Source of the DNA: Datisca glomerata
Lineage: Eukaryota > Streptophyta > Magnoliopsida > Cucurbitales > Datiscaceae
DNA: 64,000 nt
Assembly (NCBI GenBank): GCA_003255025.1
Contig: QANY01009128.1
Location: forward strand, 1,178,547 to 1,242,546
Direction of reading: 5' to 3'
The notes below the pieces were generated by a model, which made no database searches, had not been told where the DNA came from, and saw only the letters and a list, made by a program, of their open reading frames with translations. A program made the position numbers and the translations under genes. Of this stretch, positions 46,887-58,868 are shown piece by piece (the stretch's first letter is position 1; every line of letters starts with the position of its first letter).

Positions 46887-49800
46887 GTTTTTTTTTGTAA
46901 AAAAACAAGACTATCATTAATGAGATAGATAAAAATACAAGTTACAATCTCAAGAGCTGTGAAGGAAGGTTGTCAACCCACACTAAACATATATCATCAC
47001 AGCCAAAACTAACTAGTTTATGAGCAAAAATATTTAGGTTTCTAGAGACATGTTTGAAGGAAAGTCGATAAAATTCCTTAAGTGCAGAATGTCAGATGTG
47101 ATGGTGTCACTCCCCAAATCTTTGTTATACCCCAAATATTTGTTGTAAGTCTTTGAGAGAACCTGAATCACCTCTAAGGAATTGCATCGAACTTCTATTT
47201 CCCCCTTCCTTAAAACTTCCATTGTTTAGCCCCAAAAGGATGGCATTGCTTTTGCAAGAAAAACTTCTCTGCAAGAATCAATTTTTTGACAACTAATCCT
47301 ATGGATTAGAGCCTGTAGCTCAATGGATACAAAACCCATGCCTCCAGAACCACTCCCCCAAGTTGCATCAGTCCACAAGGTAGCTTTGCTCCTTATTGAA
47401 TCTTGCTCTTACTGCAAAATCCTTCCAGATGAAGCAATCTCGTCTTCTCCGTCCCTTACTATAGAGCTGAAATATGCATACTGGAATTCGTGAGATTTAC
47501 TGCTTCTAAAGGTGAGGTTGAGATTCCTTAAAAGTAAGCAGAGTTTATAACTTTCTAGATTTGACAGATCCCAAAAACAAACCACCTCAGGCATTCATCT
47601 TCGTTGCATTTTCCTCTCACAGGCGAACATTCATCTTCGATGCGCTTTCCTCTAACAGACGAACATAATTTCTTCCAAATCGTAAAAAAACAAATTGTCT
47701 CCAATTAAATATTCAGCATGCAAAGTCGGGGGCTTGCGAACCAAAAATCTCGCCTAAAGGAGCAATTGAAGAAAACATGTGTACCACTTTCGTGATCAAC
47801 ACGCAAACTCAGCATAAACAGTTAATCTTCATTCCTTTCTTAGGAAGGTTAGATTTTAGAGCCAGATAATTCTTTGAGCACCTCCAGACGAAATCTTTAA
47901 CTTTGGGGGACCCTAAGTTTCCAGATTTTCTTCCTATAATACGAATCATCCACTGGACTACTAGCAACACGACAAGTAGTACGTCGAAGATTCCCATTTT
48001 GAAGCATATTTAATGCCACTTTGTAGCCTGAATTCACTCCCTTGCGTGATACTAGATCAATTTGTCCTCTTGGACAAAATGGCTTAAGTGAATGGACTAG
48101 ATTGCAAGTGATTCATCTCTGCAAATATTATTATCAATAAAAAACAAGCCTCATTCATGATTTAAAGAAATCAAACCCTCAAGTTTCGACAAACACAGAT
48201 TTGGTGGAATGCATATTTTAAATATGTCCTTTCAAATGTCCACATTTATGTCGTCTCTAATTCTCTAGTAGATTCTCTGAGTAAGTATTTTCCTACCTTC
48301 CAATATACTGCGCCAACCCCATGAAAGTCTATAACAAGCTTACATTCATAAAGTCACTATTTCAGAAATATATGGCCTTAAGGAATTTAGCTAGTAACGA
48401 ATCAGGATCCTATAAAATCCTCTATCCGTACTTTGCTAGCATAGCTAAGTTAAAACAGTGAAGATCTTTGAAGGCCTATCCACACCTATCCCTGCTAGCT
48501 GTAAGTTTACTCCAGCACGACCAAGAAATTCCAGTTTTATCAATCGATGCTCCCCACCAATACTTATGAGCCTAATACAAAGGTCATCGATGAAGGAAAT
48601 AGGCAATTTAAAACACGATATAACATATATCGATATCGTCGAAGCAATTGCTTTGATCATAATTTCTCCCCCTGTAGTAGAAAGCTCAACCCATCCATTG
48701 ATTCTGTTAATTACTTTATCTTTAATTGCATTGAACATCTCCTGTCTAGATAAGTGAAAATTGGTCTCTAGACTAATATATTTCCCCAAGTTGCTACTCA
48801 CCTCCATCTTTAGCATATCTGCTAATTTTGTTCGATCAGCTGCATTTACATTAGTACTGAACATAATATTATTTTTTTGAAAATTTATAATCTGATACGA
48901 CACTGATCTATAGCTCTCTAGGATGGACTCTATCTGCTTGAATTCAAATTCAGAAGCATGACAGAACAACAAACTATCATCCGTAAAAGGGAAATCCTCT
49001 CGATGCTTTGAAACCATGAATGGCTCTCAAATCATTTGATGCTATCAGGAGTGTAGATAAAACTTTAGAACAAAGTATGAACAAATAAGGTGAAAAGCGA
49101 GTCTCATTGCCTTAGGCCTCTCTCAGGATGGAAAATGTTGGACACATCCTCATTCACTATGACACTAAAAGAGACTGTAGACAAACATAAGTAAATCCAT
49201 TTACACCACTTCTCTGAGAACTCCATACACCTCGTAACTGCAATTACAAAATCCAACTCCACTTTATCTTATGCCTTTGATATATCCAGTTTGATAGCGG
49301 CCATTTTCCCCTCGCTCCGTCGCGTTCTGAGAGTATGTGAAATCTCATGGGCTATCAAAATATTGTCGCCAATATTATGACTTCGAATGAAAACACTTTG
49401 GGATTGGTTCACCAATTTACTGATAACATCTCGTACCTATTAGAAAGATTTTTTTTAGATAATTTTGTACAAAACGTTGCATAAACTAATAGGCCACAAA
49501 TCATGTATATGTTGCGGACTCTTGGGGTAAGAGCTAGGTACATGTAGTTTACTTCTTTGGACAGATTAAAGTTTTCGAAGAAATCTTACAAGCCTTAGAA
49601 TATCACCTCTAAGTAGCCCATAATATTGACCAAAAAAGTTTGTTATAAAGCCATATAGGCCTGGGGCCTATGTGTCACCAATGTCTTTAATAACCATATC
49701 CATTTATCATTCCTCCACGGGCTTCTCTAACCGGGTTGCATCCCCATCATCCAGTTATTTGTCCAAGGTCCTCAGCATCGAATTAAAGTCACTGGTATTA

Positions 49801-52224
49801 GTGGACTTGAATAATTAAGTAAAGTACCGTTGGGCTTTCTTCTTGATTTCTTCATGAGTCACAATCCATTTGCCTTAGTGATCCATCAAACCATAAATTT
49901 TGTTCTGTCTTCTTCGCCATTCGACCTTGGCATGAAATTTTTTTGTATTTCTATCACTTTCCACTAACCAACCCGCATTAGATTTATCCCTCCAATATTT
50001 CTCCTCTTGAAGGAGAGTTAGCCTAAGCTTATCCTCTAACTCCTTGATAAAATTCATTCCCACATTATTTGTCGAATGGGAATATAATGTATTTAATTTG
50101 GTCTCAAGTTCACTTGCTAATTATTTTGCATTAGCTAGTGGCTCCTTTCTCCTCCATTTAAACAAGTCCTTTTGGATATGACTAGCTTTTCGGTGATAGA
50201 ATTTCCCCTCAAATTTCTCTTCAAATAGTTTTCTACCGTTGTCCTACACTCCTCAAATTCAGCCCAATGTCTATCGTATCGAAAATACGTTTCCAGTTTT
50301 TAAACTTTTACCCGTATCCACGAACAAAGCAACATGGTCTGAACCGCTGAATGGGATGCGATTCGGTTTACACTCAGGATACATATCGATCCAAGCCTCA
50401 TTACTGATACATTTATCCAACCTTTCCTAGATAAGATCCCCCATTTGACGTCTTATTAGTCCATGTGAATGGCACTCCAGAAAACCCAAATCGATCAGCT
50501 CACACTCTGAAATAAAGTGAAGGAATTTGTTCGTTGAGGACCAAGAGTTTTGATTCCCACCCATCTTCTCAGATGGAGAAAAGATAGCACTAAAATCCCC
50601 GCATAATAAGCAAGGTTCAGTAAATCTAGATATCCAAACTTTGAGCATCTTTCATTGATCCCAACGTGTAACATCGTTAATGTTGGCACACACCCCAAAC
50701 ATACGTCAATGTTTATTAGCCACCGAGTCTTTCACTATCGCTTTTATAAAGAAGTTTGAGTATTTACTGATCCCCACACAATCATCTTCATTCCATAAAA
50801 GAGTGAGTCCTCCGCTAAGGCCACTCAGATTAACAGTTAAACAAAATTTCATTCCCAACGAACCGCTCACCATTTTCATATGTTTGGCTCCATTTTTTAT
50901 CTCACTCAGAACCACCACTTGTGGGAGTGAAGCTTATATAACTTTTTAAGTGAATGGATTGTCAAGGGACTCCCCACTCCCTGACAATTTCAATACATGA
51001 TTTTCAGTGATTAAAATGTGGTCATTTTGGGTTGGCGTACTCCACCCTCAATTTGGGATGGCTTATATAACACATCTTCGATTTTCCTCTTTTTATCCTC
51101 CACCTTAACCTGAGAAGTGGTTTCATCACTCCCCGAATCTTCAAACTTTCTGTTGGTACCAGCACTTCAGTTTGTAAGGATTTTATTAGGTCTCCCTCCC
51201 TGCACTCCAGACTTTCTCCTTTTTTTACTTTGCTCAGCTCTGCCGAGTCTATCAATTAATGGCCCAAGTACGAATGGGTCAAGATTGATAAGGATTGGCC
51301 TTGAATTCGGTCAATGTTCATCCCACTTCCCCCCTTCAACATCACTAACCACAATATTAACCATGGTTACTTCCTCAGTAACTGAGTTTTCAATTTTTGA
51401 GGGTATATCTTTCGGTGCTTTTACATCACACGATGATATCCCTATTTTGACTCCCACATTTTCGTTGCTCATCTCCCCAACGTCAGGTATCTCCGAGATT
51501 TTCTCCTTCGAATCAATCTTTGGAACCTCTGCAATATTCTCACTCGCACAATCTTGATTCAGATTTCCCACAACCACCCAAAAGGCTCCCCGAACATCAT
51601 CGTCATCATCTGAATGAGAATCACCTCATTCCGGACGGTCACGTTCGTCAGAGAAGAGGCTTTCTTCATGTTAACCTTCATCCTGGCCTCATGCTCCTCC
51701 ATATCTACCATCCCTAGCACACCTTCCGATTTGGCATAACTCCTCATTTCCTCTAGTTGGGTATGTCGAATGGGAGCTCCACTTATCTCATAGGAACAGT
51801 TTTTAGCCACTTCTGATTTAATGATGAAGAACCAAATTCTTGTGAATCTGATCTATCCCCAGTGGGCTGATCTTGCCACTGGTTGTTCTCCCCAGCCTCA
51901 TCAAAGTGAAGATTTTTTCCCTTATTACTCTCCGGTGACAAAAGTGGCAAGATCAACCCACAATTCTCTATATCGACAAAAGTGGCTTCTCGAGGAACAT
52001 CAATCTCTTCTATCTCCTCCTCCGTCAGTTTCCAGGTGTCCAGTTTCCTTGATCAGCACGCCCATTAATGTGACAAATGTTCTCCTCGGCCTCCATAGCA
52101 TGAGTTTCTGCACACCAAACTAGGTTGGAAAAATAAAAACCCTAGATAGCATCAGAGGAGTTCGTTAGAGACAACACCTTCTTTTTCTTTTTGGCAGAAG
52201 AAAGACCACCCTTATTCATACATT
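46887..52224 (-). mobile_element. Nearly full-length LINE (L1-type, RNase H-bearing)
   Basis: A 5.3-kb minus-strand non-LTR retrotransposon has a perfect 17-bp target duplication (46870-46886 and 52225-52241) and a poly-A tail at its 3' end (poly-T at 46888-46896). Reading 5' to 3', it has an ORF1-like region (about 52140-51020), an endonuclease (GLSGGLTLLW near 50814; PSEKMGGNQNSWSS near 50560), a linker (LLQEEKYWRDKSNAGWLVE, 49875-50063), reverse transcriptase (FTDDSLLF near 48985, where YADD has become FTDD), a zf-RVT domain (KVKDFVWRCSKNYLALKSN, near 47890) and RNase H (DSLEVIQVL-like, ending HVSRNLNIFAHKLVSFG and a stop near 46945). Frames are interrupted throughout, so it is dead but structurally complete. 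Confidence 0.9.
48445..49017 (-). pseudogene. LINE reverse transcriptase fragment (FTDD)
   Basis: The longest LINE frame (190 residues) starts with HREDFPFTDDSLLFCHASEFE. It continues through the thumb-like GKYISLETNFHLSRQEMFN segment and INGWVELSTTGGEIMIKA, in the order expected after the catalytic motif of plant LINE reverse transcriptases. The first residue of the catalytic tetrad is altered (FTDD, usually F/YADD). The frame is open but cut off at both ends by mutations. Confidence 0.8.
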
Positions 52225-52241
52225 TTATTATTATAATGAAG
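52225..52241. repeat. 17-bp target duplication, 5' side of the LINE
   Basis: TTATTATTATAATGAAG, identical to 46870-46886, defines the 5' limit of the LINE at 52224. Confidence 0.9.
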
Positions 52242-52310
52242 ATGGCTATCATGCTTCATATTCAAACACGTGCCTCATCCCTTTTCTCTTTAATTATTTT
52301 GGATTTTTTT

Positions 52311-52384
52311 GGAGACGTAAATAAAATAAAATTAAAGTGTGGGTTTTTTCGGAGACGTAAATAAAATAAAATTAAAGTGTGGGT
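52311..52384 (+). repeat. 40-bp-period tandem duplication
   Basis: GGAGACGTAAATAAAATAAA starts at 52311 and 52351; the 34-base copies are identical through ATTAAAGTGTGGGT, and the T-run ahead of them is also repeated. Confidence 0.9.
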
Positions 52385-53937
52385 AGCTATAGCTTTGAAT
52401 CAGTCACAATTTGTTTGATTTCAAATAACTTTTTGAGTTTACCCAATTAATAAAAACTCATGTTTCAAGCAAAATAGGAAAATGTAGACATCCATGTTTT
52501 GAAATTGATTTTTATTATTGAATCAAAGGTGTGATTAACAAATATATAGCCAGAGATCATGATTGTATACAGTGTAGGTTTAATAAAAAAACACTTTTAA
52601 AAGAGAAAATAGTTCCTAGTTTGTATCATCAGAATAGTGATTCTTCTCTCTCCTCTTATCCATACCGAAAAATTGGGAAAATGGTATTAAAAAATTGAAG
52701 ATATTATATATTATTAAGAAAAATGTTATATCATCATGTCTTCAACATTATTATAAGTTGATAGTATATATGATATCGTCTTAAACATTGTAAGTGAATA
52801 TAAAACAAATAATAAACTATAAATTATGAGGTGTGTATAAGTAATAGCACAACACGTGTAATACTTACATAATGATGACAAATATTACGGTGTGATGTAA
52901 CATTGTTTTGACTGTGAAATATAACTAAGTTGAAATTATATCATAACAGCCAAATTTTTCCACCAATCGAAGATGGTGATTTTCTTTATTTTTGACCTTT
53001 TTAGCCTTCTTACTCTCCTTCCTCTTCTCTTGAAGACTCGATGGAATAGTTCTTCTCATTGGTAATAAAACCTAATTTTCTTTTCAAAATTTTATCTAAA
53101 TATATGCAGACTATTCAGTTTAATTGTAGTGGGGTTCTTAGGTTTTGTAATGCAACTAGACTTGAATAAATATTAATATCCCATTTAATGACCCTTAACT
53201 CGATCTATCTTTGACATCGAATAATTCATCCAAAGTAAACATTTGAATATATACGTTGTGTACATGACCACTAGTTCATGACTCTTTGAACCAAAGATGT
53301 CATTTTCTTTTCTCAGAAGACAAGTGACCCTAAATTTTTTTTTCCCATGACATAAATAGAGTACCTCTCTCTTTTTCTCCCAACAATGTTGTCTCTTTCT
53401 TGCTCTTTTTCATCATATATAATATGATTTAAATGGGTGAGACCTATTTTTAGAAATATTTTAGATTAATTATGTCTTTTATTAGATATTTATATTCTTG
53501 CCCAAACTATATTTTTTTATATTATTCAAACTCTTGTTCATTGAAATATATATTGAATGCTTTTGTGAGATTTAGCCAATTGTCTGAACATAAAATATGT
53601 TCAAAAGAAAAAGAGTTTGTGTTACCAAAGTATTTTATGTGATTATTTATCTAGAGATGGAAATAGTAAATCATAAACTTTTGTATCTTATTGCATAAAA
53701 AAGTGTGATATTACTCCTCCATTGATAAGAAACTATCATTACTTCAATCTTTTCTTTTAGGGATATGCTATTGATTAACCTTTAAAAGATAATAATCTTG
53801 TCCTAATCAGTACCAATAAAACTGTTTTTTTCAAAGAAGCTATAGATTGGTCTGTTGAAAGTTTATTGTTAGTAGGTTTGTGTTTTTGCTAAATTTAGAG
53901 AAGTAATTCATAATAGTGTTAAAGTGCTTTATCTTTC

Positions 53938-53957
53938 CACTACAAGAAAATCATACC
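53938..53957 (+). repeat. CACTA-like terminus CACTACAAGAAAATCATACC
   Basis: CACTACAAGAAAA is the standard tip of plant CACTA (En/Spm) elements. A weaker candidate opposite tip is CTTTTTGTAGTG at about 57108-57119. The three bases outside the two tips (TTC and TAA) do not match, and no transposase lies between them, so a complete element is not claimed. Confidence 0.35.
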
Positions 53958-54228
53958 TATTTCTAAACCAACTAATTAGCTAGCAAAGTTCAATTCAATA
54001 AGAGCTTCTCCTTTCAACCATAATATTATCAAGGTAGGGTGATACGTCTAGTTTTTTGTTGATTCACCAACTATATAAAAAAAATCTAAACATATTTATT
54101 TCATTTCTTTATAATAAAATAAGAGATAATGATACTAATTTTTGTTTCAAAATTTAAAATTAATTTCTAACTCTACATGTATTTTAAATTATTTTAACAC
54201 ATGAAAAGCACACACTTTTTGACTAATT

Positions 54229-55690
54229 TATATTAAAAGGGGCTTAATTAAAGAGGAGAAACTTGTGATTTCTCTCTTCCCTTTTACCTATTTTTTTCAT
54301 TTTTTTTCATTTACATCATAAATTTTATAAATAGTGTAAATTAAATATATATTTTTTAGATAATAATAATTTATGCTTTGATAATAATTTTCAAAATTCA
54401 CGCTTTCTAATATTTATGTCATATAAATGCACTTAGAGAAATACATTGATAGATTTTTCAACAACCTGTTAATGATATAATCATTTTTTTAGAAATGTGA
54501 TAAATTGATAAAATAAAATTACTTTCTATAATGTTAAAAAAACAAAGCTATATAGTAAAATTTCAAGTATCTAATTTTTAATTTCACATCTTAATTTCTG
54601 TTCACTATATTCGTAAAGATTAAAATATTAGATTTCAATCAACTGTAATCTAAATTAAAAGTAAAATAATAGTAATTATAATAAATACATTCACTTGTTT
54701 ATTATAGTGTTGAAATTGTACAATACATCATTGCTTTTTTGAATAACATATAAAATGATTATTCAAAATTTTTAAGATTTTATTATATAAAGAGATAAGT
54801 TATCTTATTTGAAAATATTTCTCCCAATTCATTTATAAAAATTTTCATGTTTCGATAACATAAATATTACATAATATTTAATTTTATAAATATCTAACGA
54901 ATAAATTACTGTTGGCTTAAAAGTAATCTTAAAATTCATTGAAATACATCTTTATGGATATTTATGTTTCTAATTGTAAAATATTATAAAAAATATTTAA
55001 TTTTACAAGCTATTTATAAATAAGTTATTAGTAAAATGAAAATAATATTTCATTATACCTTCTATATTAAATAACAAAGTGAAATCTCTAAGTTGTACTA
55101 TATTTTAATGAGGCTTAAATGGTAAAAAGGAGAATCCAAAGTTTCTCTCTGTTAAGCCCCTTTTAATATAATAGTAAAATAGTTCTACATCTAAATTAAA
55201 AGTAAAATAATAATAATAATAAATCCATTAGCTTGTTTATAATATTATTAAAATTTGACTATGTAGAATTGCTATTTGAATAATATGCAAATGATTTATG
55301 TAATTTTAGATTTTATCAGAGATAATTTTTTATTTAAAAATATTTCTCAAGTCATCTATATGAATTTTCATGTTCCTACAACATATATTTATATAAATTT
55401 TACTTTATAAGATTCTAATGAATAAATTATTGTCGATCCAAAATTAATTTTAAAATTCATAAAAAATTATCTGTATAGATATTTACGTTTCTATTTGCAT
55501 AATATTATGAAAATATTTAATTTACAAACTATCTATAAACAAATTATAATTGAAGAAAAAAATAATATTTCATTATATTATATGAAATAAGAAAATATGT
55601 AAAAACTCTAAATTATACTGTATTTTAAGGAGGCTTGGATTGTAAAAATGAGAATTAAAAGTTTATCCCCTTTAAGTCTCTTTTAATATA
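54229..55690. mobile_element. Tandem AT-rich elements with TATATTAAAAGGGGCTTAA ends
   Basis: TATATTAAAAGGGGCTTAA (54229-54247) and its exact reverse complement (55152-55170) bracket 942 bp. A second copy of the right half, starting TAAATTAAAAGTAAAATAAT (54651 and again 55192, period 541 bp), ends with a variant TTTAAGTCTCTTTTAATATA at about 55671-55690. Similar sequence with the same kind of end occurs at about 15120-15330. The end resembles Helitron 5' heads, but MITEs with inverted tips are equally possible. Non-coding. Confidence 0.5.
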
Positions 55691-56480
55691 ATAAGATAAG
55701 ATAAAAATAAGATATTAATAAAGGATGTACATTTAGCTACATGTTTATAGCACAAAATATATTCAAATTCATAATCCAAGTGGTCTCTCGTATGTACGTT
55801 ATATGTATGTATATATAGTTTATATGAATAAATCAATCAATCATATAGATATAAGTAAGAAATTGAAAATTTCGGAAAGTGACTTGAGTTGAAAACGGAT
55901 TCTCGATAACTTAACAAAAAGAGCAAGCTTGAAATTGATGTACTCCAGTGGCCTCATCAATAATCACAAATATTTGACTTTAGTGCTATTTTTTCCAAGC
56001 ATATATAACCCTACCTAATCCCACTTTCCTTTTTTAAATATAGTACCAAAACATATGACAATAACAATTAACTTCTTACAACACTCGTATTAGCTTCCTT
56101 CCACAAGCATGCTGCCAATTTTCTTGATAAAATCATCTTAGAGTATGAATAATTGGCATTTAATGACCAATATGTAGGATATGTAACATATTTTGGTAAT
56201 TAGATAAGATTGAAAATGAGATTTCTAATGTGTTATATAACGAGTTAATTGAGCTATAACAAGAATGAGGAAGAGCTCTTTATTCATGGTTAGAATTCAA
56301 GTATTTTCTGATGAAGTTAAGGTTTTTTTTTTTAAACTGATGAAAGACTTTGAATGCAGATGTGAGATAATGAAATTAATTGATGTGTGTCTATCTAAGC
56401 ACTAAAAATTTATTTTCTATTGTAGTCTTATATTTTATATATTTATTTCAATATGTATATTCAAAAAAAATGAAAAGCAC

Positions 56481-56640
56481 TTCAAGAAAGATAAAACGGA
56501 GTTGACTTCAAGAAAACTTTGTTCTTCTCGAAGACATCACCTCTACTAAAATGGTTGTAAATTCAAGAAAGATAAAATGGAGTTGGCTTCAAGAAAATTT
56601 TGTTGTTCTCGAAGACAAATTTCATTCATGGAGATGATAC
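56481..56640 (+). repeat. 81-bp tandem duplication
   Basis: TTCAAGAAAGATAAAA starts at 56481 and again at 56562. Both units continue GGAGTTG[A/G]CTTCAAGAAAA and TTCTCGAAGACA. No gene is associated. Confidence 0.75.
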
Positions 56641-58868
56641 ATAATCTTGAAAATTTCTTTACCGTCCATGTTTTCTTGAAATTACATAAACCTTCTACAG
56701 ATTTAGATATATAATACTTAAATGAATCAATCACAAAATTATGGAACAAGATATTTTGTCTCATTTCTTATTATTAATCAATATACACGTACGATATAAG
56801 TGTAATTGAATCTATTATATTTTTAATTATAATTATTATTTATAACCATTGTATATTTATGTGAATTAAAAATATATATTAAGTGTCATACTATTTATTT
56901 TCAATTTATGTAAATAAAAACAAGACGGTATCGTATTTGTATTATTTTTTATTTACCGATATATTGTTATTCAATCATGTTCTGGAAAATATTCCATGTT
57001 TCTAGGAAAAATAATTAAGAGTATAATAAAAATGTACTCATAAAAATTAGAAGAAGAAGTAATGTCATTAGAATTAAGTTATCCATTCATATTTTATTAT
57101 AAACTTAATCTTTTTGTAGTGTAAATTTAATCATTTGTTTGTAAATATTATGTAACATGCTAACAATACTAACATATAAAATACAGCATAACCAAAGTTT
57201 CTAAAAGTAAATTAGAATTTAATTATATTTTAAATTTTATTATTAAAATTTTATAAAAATAATTCTTTTTTCCTCTAATTGAATTCAATTAGTAGAAAGT
57301 TGTAGTTTTCTCTATAACTTCTTCAAATAACTATCTATAATTCATTCAAAGTTACCAAATTTAAGAAAAAAATTGAAATTTATCTATTAATTACTTGTTT
57401 TTTCAAAATTAGTAAATATGTGAATAACTTTAAAAAGTTAATGCCTACTTTGATCAATTTATATAATTTTAAAAGTAATCAATTATTAAAATATAAAAAA
57501 ATAGCCTCTAGACATGATTCTCAAGAAAAATAGACTCTCACGCGGAGAGAGAGTCTGGCGCGCACGCGCACCGGTGCTCAAATTTTGTCAGTTTATATAA
57601 TATACAATATATATTTTATATATCTGTGTAATTTTTGTAGTATATTTTATATATACACTATATTATATAAATTTTACGGACAAGAAATAAAACTTCACCG
57701 GCATGCGTGTGGGATGATTTTTTGCCCGAATTTTTTGTTTTTTTTTCAAATTTGAGTGGCTATTTTTTATTTTTGTTTCATCCTTGACCAATTTTTTATT
57801 TTTTTTCTTAAAAATAGCTTATCCTTTATGATAACCCCATTTATAAAGCCAACACGTATCTTGTCATCTATTTATTTACTGAAACTACGACCATTACAGG
57901 CAGGTGCTAAACCCATGATGTTTGGTATGAGGATGTTTAAAGTTTTCCTATAACATGTGGAAATCCTTGTTTGGTTGAAGAGATATTGATGGGCATTTCA
58001 TTCCGAGCATAATCAATTCTCTTCTTTTTTAGAGTACTTAAACTCTCTAAGGAGTAGTTTGGTATAAAATTACGATTAAATGATTTCTGGCATAAGAATA
58101 CTGATAATAATAGAATATTTTTAATTCATGTATCTTTTTCTACTTTTACACTCAAAATGTGCAACTTTTTTTTTTAAATCTCTCAATAGTATATTTGAAC
58201 AATATTTAACATCTCAATAGTCACCCTAATATTTTTTTATATGTACAAATATATTCATCTCAAGTTTCAAGATATATCATATTCTCTCATAATAGTATTA
58301 CAGCAATATAATGTTAGAAGCCGTTTACTTTAAATCTCATATCAAACAAGTTCAAGGTATTTTTAGGTGAAAATGGGGTGAAAAAGTATATTAACGAACA
58401 AAAAATGATTTGTTCAGTCGGTTATTTGAGGTTTTTTATTTTAGTTCAGTTCAACAAATATAAAGAATCAAAGTTTTAGTTTGGATCTAAATTTTCATAG
58501 TTTTTGAACCAAATGAACTGAACATCAATTTTTATATTAATTTTTTATTTATATTATGTAAATTCGATATCAAATTTAATTAAACTAAAGCGAAATTTTA
58601 ATTTTCTATTAATTTTTTTAAAAAATTTTACAAAAAAAAAAACTTCTTTTTATTGTAAGGCTAAACCAGAAGAACGAACCGGAACATCCAGGGTGAAAAT
58701 TCAGAAGTTAAATCCTCGAAGGATATAGAAAGATACTGCGTGGTGTACCCAAACCATAAACGCTGTCGTATCTTCGACAGCATGTCAAGTCCCATGTCTT
58801 CCTCTGTTTTGGCCAAGTTGGGTTTTTGAGATTTTAGGGATAGATAGGGAACAGAGCGGAAGTGAGCA

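Larger units (their letters stand above)
52400..58650. other. AT-rich gene-free region
   Basis: More than 6 kb without a supported gene. It contains a CACTA-like terminus (53938), paired AT-rich elements (54229-55690), an 81-bp tandem duplication (56481-56640), an isolated GC-rich patch (GGCGCGCACGCGCACCGG, about 57555) and a GTTCAGT/GAACTGAAC-rich remnant (58410-58530) resembling the hAT-like motifs at 2.6-3.8 kb. Confidence 0.5.

Noticed and set aside
57540..57600. GC-rich patch GGCGCGCACGCGCACCGG in AT-rich DNA
   Set aside because: Could suggest a Helitron hairpin or CpG patch, but no CTRR end or pairing arms could be identified.
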